The notes under the pieces: generated by a model
What the model saw: only the letters and a program-made list of their open reading frames with translations
Databases searched by the model: none
Told to the model about the DNA's origin: nothing
From: Chitinophagales bacterium
Lineage (GTDB): Bacteria > Bacteroidota > Bacteroidia > Chitinophagales > Saprospiraceae
Direction: 5' to 3'
DNA: 64,000 nt
NCBI GenBank assembly: GCA_017303475.1
Contig: JAFLBO010000004.1
Coordinates: 179,196-243,195, forward strand
Translations under genes and position numbers: made by a program
Shown here: piece by piece, positions 44,884-52,401 of the stretch
Layout: every line of letters starts with the position of its first letter
How positions within the stretch are numbered: the stretch's first letter is position 1

Positions 44884-46038
44884 ATGTTTTCAACCACACA
44901 AAAAATAGGTATACTGGGCGGCGGTCAGTTGGGCAAAATGCTGGCTTTGGCTGCCGCTAACTGGGATTTTAAAATATATAGTCTGGACCCAACACCAAAT
45001 GCGCCGGCAAGTGCTGTGAGTGCGGGATTTACGGTGGGCGATTTCAAAGATTACGATCAGGTAATGGCTTTTGGTGCAGATAAAGACTTGATCAGTATTG
45101 AAATTGAGCATGTGAACACCGATGCGCTTCGGGCACTGGAGCAAATGGGTAAAAAAGTGCACCCGAGTCCGGCGGCGCTGGATATCATCAAGGATAAAGG
45201 TTTACAAAAGCAATTTTATCAGGAAAAGGGCATCCCAACGGCCCGTTTCGAGCTTTTCGAGGATGAAAAAGCCCTCAAAAAGGCGATTTCCTCTGGCGCC
45301 TGGACTTTACCGCTGGTACAAAAAACACGTACGGCAGGCTACGATGGTAAAGGAGTAGCCATTTTGCGTACGCTGGAAGATCTGGAAACAAAGTTGTTGC
45401 CCGGTCCATGTCTGGCAGAAACCCTGGCGCCCATTCAGGCGGAAATAGCCGTAGTGGCAGCCCGAAATGAACGGGATGAAGTAGCCGTTTTCCCGGCTGT
45501 GGAAATGGATTTTCACCCGGAAGCCAATCTGGTGGAATTCCTGATTTGTCCGGCGCGTATTCCGGCTCTGGTAGAAGCCCAGGCAGAAGCTCTGGCAGAA
45601 CAGGTGATCCGGGCATTTAATGTGTGCGGATTGCTGGCAGTAGAAATGTTTTGGACCCGCGATGGCCAGATTTTGGTCAATGAAGTAGCGCCACGTCCGC
45701 ATAATTCCGGACATCATACCATTGACAGTGCCCACACCAGTCAGTTTGAACAACATCTGCGCGGAATCTGTAATTTGCCGCTTGGATCTACCGTTTCCAA
45801 AACACCGGTGGCCATCATGCTCAACCTGCTCGGCGAACCCGGCCACAAAGGTCCGGTTCAATACGCTGGTGTAGATGAGTGCCTGGCCCTGGAAGGCGTA
45901 AACATTCACCTTTACGGAAAATCCCAAACCTCCCCTTTCCGCAAAATGGGCCACGTAACCATCACCGGAAATACCCCCGATGAAGCCATAGAAAAAGCCA
46001 ATTTTGTTAAAAAATACCTTAAAGTGGTGAGTAGTTAA
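44884..46038 (+). CDS. purK: 5-(carboxyamino)imidazole ribonucleotide synthase
   Basis: 384 residues. An ATP-grasp enzyme that carboxylates AIR to N5-CAIR in purine synthesis. The N-terminus has GILGGGQLGKMLALAA, and the ATP-grasp region shows LVQKTRTAGYDGKGV, EVAVFPAVEM and the metal-binding ALLAVEMF / ILVNEVAPRPHNSGH block (each within about residues 150-290). It is followed by purE, the next enzyme, after a 175-base repeat-rich gap; the pair is normally co-regulated. Confidence 0.97.
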   Translation: MFSTTQKIGILGGGQLGKMLALAAANWDFKIYSLDPTPNAPASAVSAGFTVGDFKDYDQVMAFGADKDLISIEIEHVNTDALRALEQMGKKVHPSPAALDIIKDKGLQKQFYQEKGIPTARFELFEDEKALKKAISSGAWTLPLVQKTRTAGYDGKGVAILRTLEDLETKLLPGPCLAETLAPIQAEIAVVAARNERDEVAVFPAVEMDFHPEANLVEFLICPARIPALVEAQAEALAEQVIRAFNVCGLLAVEMFWTRDGQILVNEVAPRPHNSGHHTIDSAHTSQFEQHLRGICNLPLGSTVSKTPVAIMLNLLGEPGHKGPVQYAGVDECLALEGVNIHLYGKSQTSPFRKMGHVTITGNTPDEAIEKANFVKKYLKVVSS

Positions 46039-46039
46039 A

Positions 46040-46210
46040 CCAAGGTTCGGCGGCTAAACCCGCCGCTACATCAAACCCCGCCCCCACCCCCAAGGGGGCT
46101 TGCCCCCTCAAACTCTTCAAACCCCTCAAACTCTTCAAACCCCTCAAACCCTTCAAACCCCTTCAAACCCCTTCTAACCCCTCAAACCCTTCAAACCCTT
46201 CAAACCCTTC
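46040..46210. repeat. Array of CTTCAAACCCCT words between purK and purE
   Basis: The gap starts with GGCGGCTAAACCCGCCGCTA, a relative of the 9003-9095 repeat, then a CCCCCAAGGGGG hairpin, then about twelve head-to-tail copies of a 9-12-base word (CTCAAACCC / CTTCAAACCC). The word array has no coding sense. Confidence 0.85.
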
Positions 46211-46213
46211 CAC

Positions 46214-46696
46214 ATGGTTTCCATCATCATGGGCTCCGATTCAGATCTGCCGGTAATGCAAAAGGCGGCAGATATATTGACTGAGCTGCAAGTTCCTTTC
46301 GAAATGACCATCGTATCGGCGCACCGCACCCCGACACGTATGTTTACGTTTGCCCAAACGGCTCACGAACGTGGTATCAAAGTAATTATAGCCGGAGCAG
46401 GCGGCGCCGCGCATCTACCGGGTATGGTTGCGGCAATTTCTCCATTGCCGGTGGTTGGCGTTCCGGTTAAATCCTCCAATTCCATTGATGGCTGGGACAG
46501 TATCCTCTCTATCCTGCAAATGCCCGAAGGCGTTCCGGTGGCCACCGTTGCCCTCAATGCCGCACGCAACGCAGGTATCCTGGCCGCTCAAATGATCGCC
46601 ACCAGCGATGCGGCCCTGCTGCAAAGAATTCAAACCTTCAAAAAATCATTGGAGGAAAAAGTGCTGGAAAAAGCCAGAGCCATGGAGCAGAAATAA
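46214..46696 (+). CDS. purE: N5-carboxyaminoimidazole ribonucleotide mutase
   Basis: 160 residues, the class I PurE length. It moves the carboxyl group of N5-CAIR to give CAIR, following PurK. Motifs: IMGSDSDLPVM at the N-terminus, SAHRTP with the catalytic His (about residue 35), and AGAGGAAHLPGMVA plus PVVGVPVKSS in the active site. It is followed by a 97-base gap with repeated AAATCTGCACAAAATC-type words. Confidence 0.97.
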   Translation: MVSIIMGSDSDLPVMQKAADILTELQVPFEMTIVSAHRTPTRMFTFAQTAHERGIKVIIAGAGGAAHLPGMVAAISPLPVVGVPVKSSNSIDGWDSILSILQMPEGVPVATVALNAARNAGILAAQMIATSDAALLQRIQTFKKSLEEKVLEKARAMEQK

Positions 46697-46793
46697 AATC
46701 TGCACAAAATCAAATCTGCGCAAAATCTGTGCCCCTAATCTGTGTGAAATAAAATCCGCATGAAACCAAACCCCACTATAAATACACCATCCT

Positions 46794-48326
46794 ATGCGTC
46801 GCTTAATACTACTCACCGCTTTGGTAAGCCTCCTCACCCAGGCCCGGGCCCAGGAACCTCTGAAGCCCCAATTAGCCCCCTGCGGCTCTCTCGGACTCTC
46901 TGACTGGCTCAAAGAATCCCGTTTCCGCCAGCCGGTACAAGACCGCTCCGAAGACACCATGTGGGTAGCCATCAAACCCCATTTGCTCGGCAAAGACAGC
47001 GGCGCCGGACGTATTGCGATTGAAAAGTACCTCGATTCTTTTTGCCAGTTGAACGAAGACTTTGGTCCGTCCAATATCCAGTTTTTCATGAAGGATGGCT
47101 GGAATCTGCTCAACGAAACCGATTGGCACGTACATTCAGATATCCCGACCGGCATTGATATGATGCTCACCAACAACGTTCCGGATGCCCTCAATGCCTA
47201 TTTTGTGGCAGATCCGGCCGGAAACTGTGGCTACAACCTGCCCTACGGTGGCGTAGCTATTGCTCACGGTTGTTCCGGCGATAACGACCACACCTGGGCG
47301 CATGAAGTAGGGCATGCCCTTAACCTGCCGCACCCATTCATTGGCTGGGAAGGCAAGCTCTACAACTTCAACACCCCAACACCCACCGTACTTACCTACG
47401 ATTATACCTATTTCCACGATACCCTGGACACGCAGGTGCCGGCCCCATTGGACACGGCCCTGGTAGAACTCAAAGACGGCAGCAATTGCGCCATCGCCGC
47501 CGACCGGATTTGTGATACGCCACCGGATTACCTGAGCTACCGTTGGGAATGTGATGCCAACAACAAAAGCATCACCAAACAAAAAGACCCCACTGGGGCT
47601 GAATTTTATTCAGATGGGACCCTGTTCATGTCGTACGCCCTGGATCAGTGTCAAAATCGCTTTTCACCCGAGGAAATCAACATCATGCGCGCCACCCTGC
47701 TTTCCGAAAAACTCAACTGGTTGAGTCCGGAAATGCCGCTGGAACCCATTTCCGCCGATCCGGTGGCCATTGAGCCGGTGCAGGATCAGCTGGTGCCGGT
47801 TACAGGCGCCGTTTTGCGCTGGAATGCCGTGCCAAATGCTACCCATTATCTGGTGCAGGCATCACGTTTTACCAATTTTTCTTTTAAACAGGTAGATGTA
47901 GTCACCACCGATACCTTTGCCATAGCTGGCCAGTTAACTCCCAACCTGAAATACTACTGGCGTATTCGTCCGTTCAACAACCGTTACACCTGTGCGCCAT
48001 TCAGCACCCAGTCTACCTTCAAAACCAGCATGGCCAGCGCTACCACTGATCCCGACGCTCAAGGCTGGCGTTGGTATCCAACCGTGTTGAGCCCCGGCCA
48101 ATCCCTGAACCTGGAAATGCCTGAATCCTGGCAAGGTTCCGACATCATGTGCCGGGTATATAATGCCGCAGGCCAATTAATGTGGCAACAAAAACAACGC
48201 TGGCCCGCCCGCCAAAACACCCTGGAACTCCCTTCAGGCCAATGGCCCGCCGGCGTGTACCTACTCATTCTCTCCGGAGAACAAGGGGTAAAAGCGATGA
48301 AATTGACGATGGACGGGGGACGATGA
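46794..48326 (+). CDS. T9SS-secreted pappalysin-like (M43) zinc metalloprotease
   Basis: 510 residues. The signal peptide is residues 1-19 (ending RAQ). The catalytic motif HEVGHALNLPH (about residue 172) has the two zinc His, the catalytic Glu and a third His. The usual Gly at position 8 is Asn. ADRICDTPPDY is the typical M43 segment, and LFMSYALD (about 277) is the Met-turn. A fibronectin-type III domain lies at about 320-412 (LRWNAVPNATHYLVQAS, YYWRIRPFN). The last 80 residues (YNAAGQLMWQ, WPAGVYLLIL) form a type A T9SS sorting domain. It is an exported peptidase of unknown target. Confidence 0.9.
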   Translation: MRRLILLTALVSLLTQARAQEPLKPQLAPCGSLGLSDWLKESRFRQPVQDRSEDTMWVAIKPHLLGKDSGAGRIAIEKYLDSFCQLNEDFGPSNIQFFMKDGWNLLNETDWHVHSDIPTGIDMMLTNNVPDALNAYFVADPAGNCGYNLPYGGVAIAHGCSGDNDHTWAHEVGHALNLPHPFIGWEGKLYNFNTPTPTVLTYDYTYFHDTLDTQVPAPLDTALVELKDGSNCAIAADRICDTPPDYLSYRWECDANNKSITKQKDPTGAEFYSDGTLFMSYALDQCQNRFSPEEINIMRATLLSEKLNWLSPEMPLEPISADPVAIEPVQDQLVPVTGAVLRWNAVPNATHYLVQASRFTNFSFKQVDVVTTDTFAIAGQLTPNLKYYWRIRPFNNRYTCAPFSTQSTFKTSMASATTDPDAQGWRWYPTVLSPGQSLNLEMPESWQGSDIMCRVYNAAGQLMWQQKQRWPARQNTLELPSGQWPAGVYLLILSGEQGVKAMKLTMDGGR

Positions 48327-48355
48327 ACGGTGAACGATGAACGATGGGATTGTGT

Positions 48356-48454
48356 GGGTATTTGAAGCAACGTGGGTTGTGTGTCTCTAGTGAGAGTCTC
48401 ACTCAAAGTGAGACTCTCACTAGAGACACACAACCCACGTTGCTTCAAATACCC
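48356..48454. repeat. 48-bp perfect inverted repeat with a 3-base loop
   Basis: Arm 48356-48403 is the exact complement of 48407-48454. Inside each arm, AGTGAGAGTCTCACT is itself nearly palindromic, so alternative foldings exist. It lies between the convergent protease and recO genes. GACGATGAACGATG words precede it. A long T run is absent, so it is more than a simple terminator. Confidence 0.95.
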
Positions 48455-48465
48455 CCGTCCCCCGT

Positions 48466-49185
48466 CTACATCACCATTTCCAAAATTTCCGGCGTATGTA
48501 CCTCCCGGAATCCGGGCAGGTGGAGCTGATAATATTGCAGGAGTTTGCCCAGCAGGGCTTTGCGTTGCGCGCGGGTGAGCGTGAGTTCGTGAACGTTTTC
48601 CAGCGAACTATCCATTAGAAACAGCATTTGCTGTACCTGATCCGGCTCCATGATCAGGGTATGCGGGGGCGGTACCGGACTAAAAATGCCTTCCCGCAAA
48701 TCAAAAAACACCTCGCCATCAGAATCCGGAGCTAAGGGCTGAAAGCCCAGGTAGCCCGATAAAGCCAATAAAAAATGCAAGTGTAGGTTGGCCAGCGGAT
48801 GGGGCGTTGTGTCGAGCCAATGCAGGTTTTCCAGGATAAAATCAAACAATTCCCGGTGTTCTTCTTCCTCATGAATGGCTTTTCGGCAAACCTCTGCCAT
48901 AAACAAAGCCACCGCCCCGTGTTTCAGATCAAAAGGAATGGAGGTCCATACCTCCGAAGCACGCATCTCTTTTAGTCTGCTGGAGCCGCTGCCTTCCCGA
49001 TGATACGCCACCAGCTCCACCACCGTCATTGGCTGAAACAGGTTGTATGGCATTTTGGCTTTCGCCGACCGTACGCCGCCCCCGATAAAGGAACATAGCC
49101 CCTTTTCTTCCGTGAATATATCGGCAATAACACTGGTTTCACCATATTTCACAGACCGGAATACGATGCCTCGGGTTTTTAGCAT
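48466..49185 (-). CDS. recO: DNA repair protein RecO
   Basis: 239 residues, usual length. The N-terminal OB-fold (about 1-80) begins MLKTRGIVFRSVKYGETS. A helical domain follows (VALFMAEVCRKAIHEEEEH, then NLHLHFLLALSGYLGFQP). RecO loads RecA on gapped DNA together with RecR and RecF and anneals single strands. The zinc-binding cysteines found in some RecO proteins are absent here. It is last in a minus-strand series after rnhB and the SRPBCC gene, 22 bases after the latter. Confidence 0.93.
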   Translation of the reverse strand: MLKTRGIVFRSVKYGETSVIADIFTEEKGLCSFIGGGVRSAKAKMPYNLFQPMTVVELVAYHREGSGSSRLKEMRASEVWTSIPFDLKHGAVALFMAEVCRKAIHEEEEHRELFDFILENLHWLDTTPHPLANLHLHFLLALSGYLGFQPLAPDSDGEVFFDLREGIFSPVPPPHTLIMEPDQVQQMLFLMDSSLENVHELTLTRAQRKALLGKLLQYYQLHLPGFREVHTPEILEMVM

Positions 49186-49207
49186 AGAACGGTAGACGGC
49201 TTATGGC

Positions 49208-50233
49208 CTACTTTATCGTATCCGCCGCCGGCTTCACAAAATACACAATGCGTGTGAGCCATTTGGCGGTGTCAGGTTCCTTAGTTGTGTCAGTGAGGTA
49301 CTCTTCCAGGGCCGGTGGTATTTGCTGTAGTTTACGTTCGGCCATAAATTCATCCAGTGCCATATGCGCTTCGGCGGTAAGGGCAAAATCACCCAGAAAG
49401 TCAACAATAATGGCAGTGCCGCCGGTTTTAACGATTTCCACCCCTGGCGCCGGTTTTACCTGCTTGTCTATGGCAAAAGCCACGGCCATATTGGTTTTCA
49501 TCGAAACCGTATCATAAAACCAGAACATGCCGGTAAGTACGGAATCAGCCTTGGCGCCCGCTTTGCCTGCAGCTTCCAATACCAGAGGGGTTTTATCAGT
49601 AAAATATTGGGGAATGTGCTGAAATTCCACCGTGTCGCGCAGAGCAGCATACCAGGTTTCTGGCCTTTCGGTCATTTTTACCCGAAAACCGCGGTATTCC
49701 TTCGGGTTGAGGGCCTCGCAATATTTTTTCAGGTTGGCCAGACCAGTATCATAGTCTCTGCCAACAAAAGTGTTCAAATCGGTAAACATACCTCCCGCGC
49801 GCATGAAAAACGGCAGGTGCATCTGCATACCCCAGGTAATTTTGGTTTTAATGGTGTCGCCCTCCAGGATAAAATACACCGGCGATGGCCCCAAGCCAAA
49901 ATCTACCTCGTAATCTACCTTGCTGGTGCCTACTGCCAGCAGTTTCTGATAACCTTTTCCTACGTTTTCGTTCTGACTGTCCCAGCGATAAACAGCGCCT
50001 GGTTCGCCATCAGTGCCCTCGATGCTGATTTTCATGTTTGGATCCATGAAATGCCAGGGCGACCAGTTGGTGAAGTTTTTAAACAAACGAATCTGCTCAT
50101 GAACCGTTGTTTTGGGCGCATACATTTCAATGCTGCGCTCAATTTTATACGATTTTTTAGCAAATAAGCAGAGAAGTACCCACAATACAGCCAAACCGAC
50201 CAATGTGAGCAAAAGGTATTTCAGTATTTTCAT
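49208..50233 (-). CDS. Membrane-anchored SRPBCC / GyrI-like two-domain protein
   Basis: 341 residues. Residues about 5-24 form a membrane anchor (YLLLTLVGLAVLWVLLCLF). The SRPBCC fold follows (about 30-170: RSIEMYAPKTTVHEQI, FTNWSPWHFMDP). The C-terminal half (about 178-340) is a GyrI-like effector-binding domain. Proteins of this layout are common in Bacteroidota; they probably bind small hydrophobic ligands, but no role is established. It is in line with rnhB and recO, but a separate -7 box lies just upstream. Confidence 0.85.
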   Translation of the reverse strand: MKILKYLLLTLVGLAVLWVLLCLFAKKSYKIERSIEMYAPKTTVHEQIRLFKNFTNWSPWHFMDPNMKISIEGTDGEPGAVYRWDSQNENVGKGYQKLLAVGTSKVDYEVDFGLGPSPVYFILEGDTIKTKITWGMQMHLPFFMRAGGMFTDLNTFVGRDYDTGLANLKKYCEALNPKEYRGFRVKMTERPETWYAALRDTVEFQHIPQYFTDKTPLVLEAAGKAGAKADSVLTGMFWFYDTVSMKTNMAVAFAIDKQVKPAPGVEIVKTGGTAIIVDFLGDFALTAEAHMALDEFMAERKLQQIPPALEEYLTDTTKEPDTAKWLTRIVYFVKPAADTIK

Positions 50234-50256
50234 GTTGTGAATATGCGATAATGGCG

Positions 50257-50264
50257 CAAATTTA
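50257..50264 (-). promoter_or_regulatory. -7 box of the SRPBCC gene (TAAATTTG)
   Basis: On the minus strand TAAATTTG followed by CGCC, a perfect TAnnTTTG match 24 bases upstream of the ATG at 50233. Confidence 0.6.
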
Positions 50265-50303
50265 AAACAAAATATTTATTTGCGTGAGGGATTTAGCTGG
50301 GTA

Positions 50304-50410
50304 GAGGCGGGGAGGTTTTTTTACCGCAGAGGCGCGGAGGCGCAGAGGATTGTGTCCCAACTTTCCCTCTGCGTCTCTGCGCCTCTGCGGTAAAAAAACC
50401 TCCCCGCCTC
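50304..50410. repeat. 45-bp near-perfect inverted repeat between rnhB and the SRPBCC gene
   Basis: Arm 50304-50348 pairs with 50366-50410 with only a few mismatches. The outer part is GAGGCGGGGAGG with a T run, and the inner part GCAGAGGCGCGGAGGC-like. The loop is 17 bases. The T-rich tract allows it to act as a terminator in either direction. Confidence 0.9.
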
Positions 50411-50417
50411 TCCCCAA

Positions 50418-51023
50418 CTAAAACAATGATAATTGCTCCCCAACCGGCAATAACTGAAAAGAGCGCCGGTGCCAGGGAGAAACGCCGTGCTGCCGGATAG
50501 CCTCACGATGCACCTCCGTAGGATATCCCTTGTTTTGCAGCCATTGATACTGTGGAAACTCCTCATGCAGCCGCGCCATGGCCTCGTCCCGGTGCGTTTT
50601 GGCCAGAATAGATGCAGCGGCAATGGAGGCATATTTCCCATCGCCTTTTACCACACACACATGCCGGGTGGAACCGTAGGTGTAAAAACGATTCCCGTCT
50701 ACCAAAATACATTCCGGTCGCAGAGGCAATCCATCCAACGCCCGGTGCATAGCCAGAAAAGACGCTTTCAGTATGTTAATCCGGTCAATTTCCTCAGCGC
50801 TTACCTCCGCCACCCGCCAGGCCAGACTCTCCTTTTCCACCACCTCACGCAATACCATTCGCTGCGCTTCCGTGAGTTGTTTGGAATCGTTCAGCAATGG
50901 ATGATGAAAATCAGGCGGCAGGATCACCGCTGCCGCAAATACCGGCCCGGCCAGACAGCCCCGGCCCGCCTCATCACAGCCAGCCTCTAATTGACCCTCC
51001 TGATAAAACGATAATAATGGCAT
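50418..51023 (-). CDS. rnhB: Ribonuclease HII
   Basis: 201 residues, standard length. It removes ribonucleotides from DNA-RNA hybrids. The active-site acids are in AGCDEAGRG (Asp-Glu, about residues 15-20), with LVDGNRFY and [15 protein letters not shown] further on. The start ATG 51023 coincides with a -7 promoter box five bases upstream, so the message may be leaderless. It is followed on the same strand by the SRPBCC gene and recO. Confidence 0.96.
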   Translation of the reverse strand: MPLLSFYQEGQLEAGCDEAGRGCLAGPVFAAAVILPPDFHHPLLNDSKQLTEAQRMVLREVVEKESLAWRVAEVSAEEIDRINILKASFLAMHRALDGLPLRPECILVDGNRFYTYGSTRHVCVVKGDGKYASIAAASILAKTHRDEAMARLHEEFPQYQWLQNKGYPTEVHREAIRQHGVSPWHRRSFQLLPVGEQLSLF

Positions 51024-51027
51024 GAGA

Positions 51028-51035
51028 CAAAGGTA
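51028..51035 (-). promoter_or_regulatory. -7 box touching the rnhB start codon (TACCTTTG, then four bases, then ATG)
   Basis: On the minus strand TACCTTTG ends four bases before ATG, the same layout as at purK. This points to a leaderless message. Confidence 0.55.
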
Positions 51036-51039
51036 GTGA

Positions 51040-51276
51040 CTGAGTGCCTGAGTGTTTGAGTGCCTGAGTGTTTGAGTGTGGGAGTGTTTGAGTTGGCGTG
51101 CGGCTGGGGATAGGATTGGAACTTAAGACTTTTTACTACTAAGCCACTTAGGGCACTAAGCGTATCAAATCTTGGTGCCCTAAGTGGCTTAGTGGTAATC
51201 CCCAGCCGAACGCCAACTCAAACACTCCCACACTCAAACACTCAGGCACTCAAACACTCCCACACTCAAACACTCA
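51040..51276. repeat. Large inverted repeat of GAGTGTTTGAGT and CCACTTAGGGCAC words
   Basis: The left arm (51040-51161) goes from GAGTGCCTGAGTGTTTGAGT words through a unique stretch to AAGCCACTTAGGGCACTAAG. The right arm (51171-51276) mirrors this order with TTGGTGCCCTAAGTGGCTTA, then CCAACTCAAACACTCCC words. The two arms are complementary, with gaps. It fills the divergent gap between rnhB and the 275-residue cohesin protein (51024-51439). Confidence 0.85.
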
Positions 51277-51439
51277 AATCAAAAAAAATCCGCGCCAAAA
51301 TGACCATTCCATTTTTTTGGCCTGCTTTTTGCCTAAGCTTTTCCGTCTTTTTAATCCGACCGTTGTAAAAACGGATTTCCCGTATACCAAGCTACTAATC
51401 CACGGCTTGATTTTTGACATCAACCAATTGTTATTACCC

Positions 51440-52267
51440 ATGAATGTTTGCATCCGCAACACATTTATAAGCCTTTGGCTGCTCCTGGGAGCCTCTTCAT
51501 TGTCTGCGCAGGGCGTAAGTTTTTACTTCCCGCACATCAATGACGCCACTCCTGGTACCAACAGGCTTATGCCGCTACGAGTTGTCAATTTTGACAGTGT
51601 CGTGGCGCTCCAACTCGTGATTCGCTGGAATCCCGCAGTGCTCAAGTACGTCAACATCGACCAGTTTAACCTTCCTGGTCTTGCTGGCGCCGATTTCAAT
51701 GCCAATAATGCACTCGACAGCGGATACGTCCGCCTGCAATGGGAAGGCCCAACTACGCTGCCTCCCGGCATTGCTGTTCCCGACAGTTCCACCATCTTTC
51801 GTTTCCGCTTCAATGTGATTGGTCAGGATACCAGCAGCTCGCCTGTATGGATCACTGAACTGCTCAACTTTCCTATCACCAATCTGGAAGTGGTTAAGGT
51901 GCAACCCGATACCAGCAACGTAGCCTACGGAGTGGATGATTGCACCATCACACACGGATTTGTTGCCGTAGGATTCACCGTTTCCGCCAACGAACCACAG
52001 GCAAATGAACTGCCTGTTACCCTGGCGCCTAACCCATTTTTGGTATCCAGTCAATTATCTTATTTTTTGGAAGAAACATCTGATGTTCAATTAGTTATAT
52101 CTGATGTAAATGGAAAAATTGTACATAAAGAACAATTTTTTCAGCTCCAGTCAGGCCAACATGGCATGGTAATTGAAAAAGAGAGCTTAGGAGCGCCGGG
52201 CATTTACGCCCTCAGCCTCCGGGCCGGTCGGAAGATCGCAACAAGAACCCTCGTGGTACTCGAATAA
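51440..52267 (+). CDS. T9SS-secreted protein with one cohesin-like domain
   Basis: 275 residues. I chose ATG 51440, which opens with a signal peptide (SLWLLLGASSLSAQ), over an in-frame ATG 51317 whose extra 41 residues have no such signal. The central domain (about 25-165) is cohesin-like: ATPGTNRLMPLRVVNFDSVV, LQLVIRWNPAVLKYVNID and IFRFRFNVIG. The C-terminus (about 195-275) is a type A sorting domain (LAPNPFLVSSQLSYFLEE, GIYALSLRAG, TLVVLE). Such proteins are exposed or released by the T9SS. The next gene codes for a larger cohesin-domain protein. Confidence 0.87.
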   Translation: MNVCIRNTFISLWLLLGASSLSAQGVSFYFPHINDATPGTNRLMPLRVVNFDSVVALQLVIRWNPAVLKYVNIDQFNLPGLAGADFNANNALDSGYVRLQWEGPTTLPPGIAVPDSSTIFRFRFNVIGQDTSSSPVWITELLNFPITNLEVVKVQPDTSNVAYGVDDCTITHGFVAVGFTVSANEPQANELPVTLAPNPFLVSSQLSYFLEETSDVQLVISDVNGKIVHKEQFFQLQSGQHGMVIEKESLGAPGIYALSLRAGRKIATRTLVVLE

Positions 52268-52299
52268 TTCAGACATCTAAACATTTTCCGGGGTAAAGA

Positions 52300-52352
52300 C
52301 CAACGACCAAGACCGTCTACCGTCCACCGTTAACCGTCCACCGTCTACCGTC
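52300..52352. repeat. Tandem CCGTCTACCGTCCACCGTTAA words
   Basis: Seven or so copies of a 9-10-base word (CCGTCTA / CCGTCCA / CCGTTAA) lie between the two cohesin-protein genes. They have no coding sense and belong to the same class of word repeats as elsewhere in the window. Confidence 0.7.
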
Positions 52353-52401
52353 TCCCCCTTCATCATCCATCTTACACTCACCCACACCGCTGTTAAAGAA
52401 T

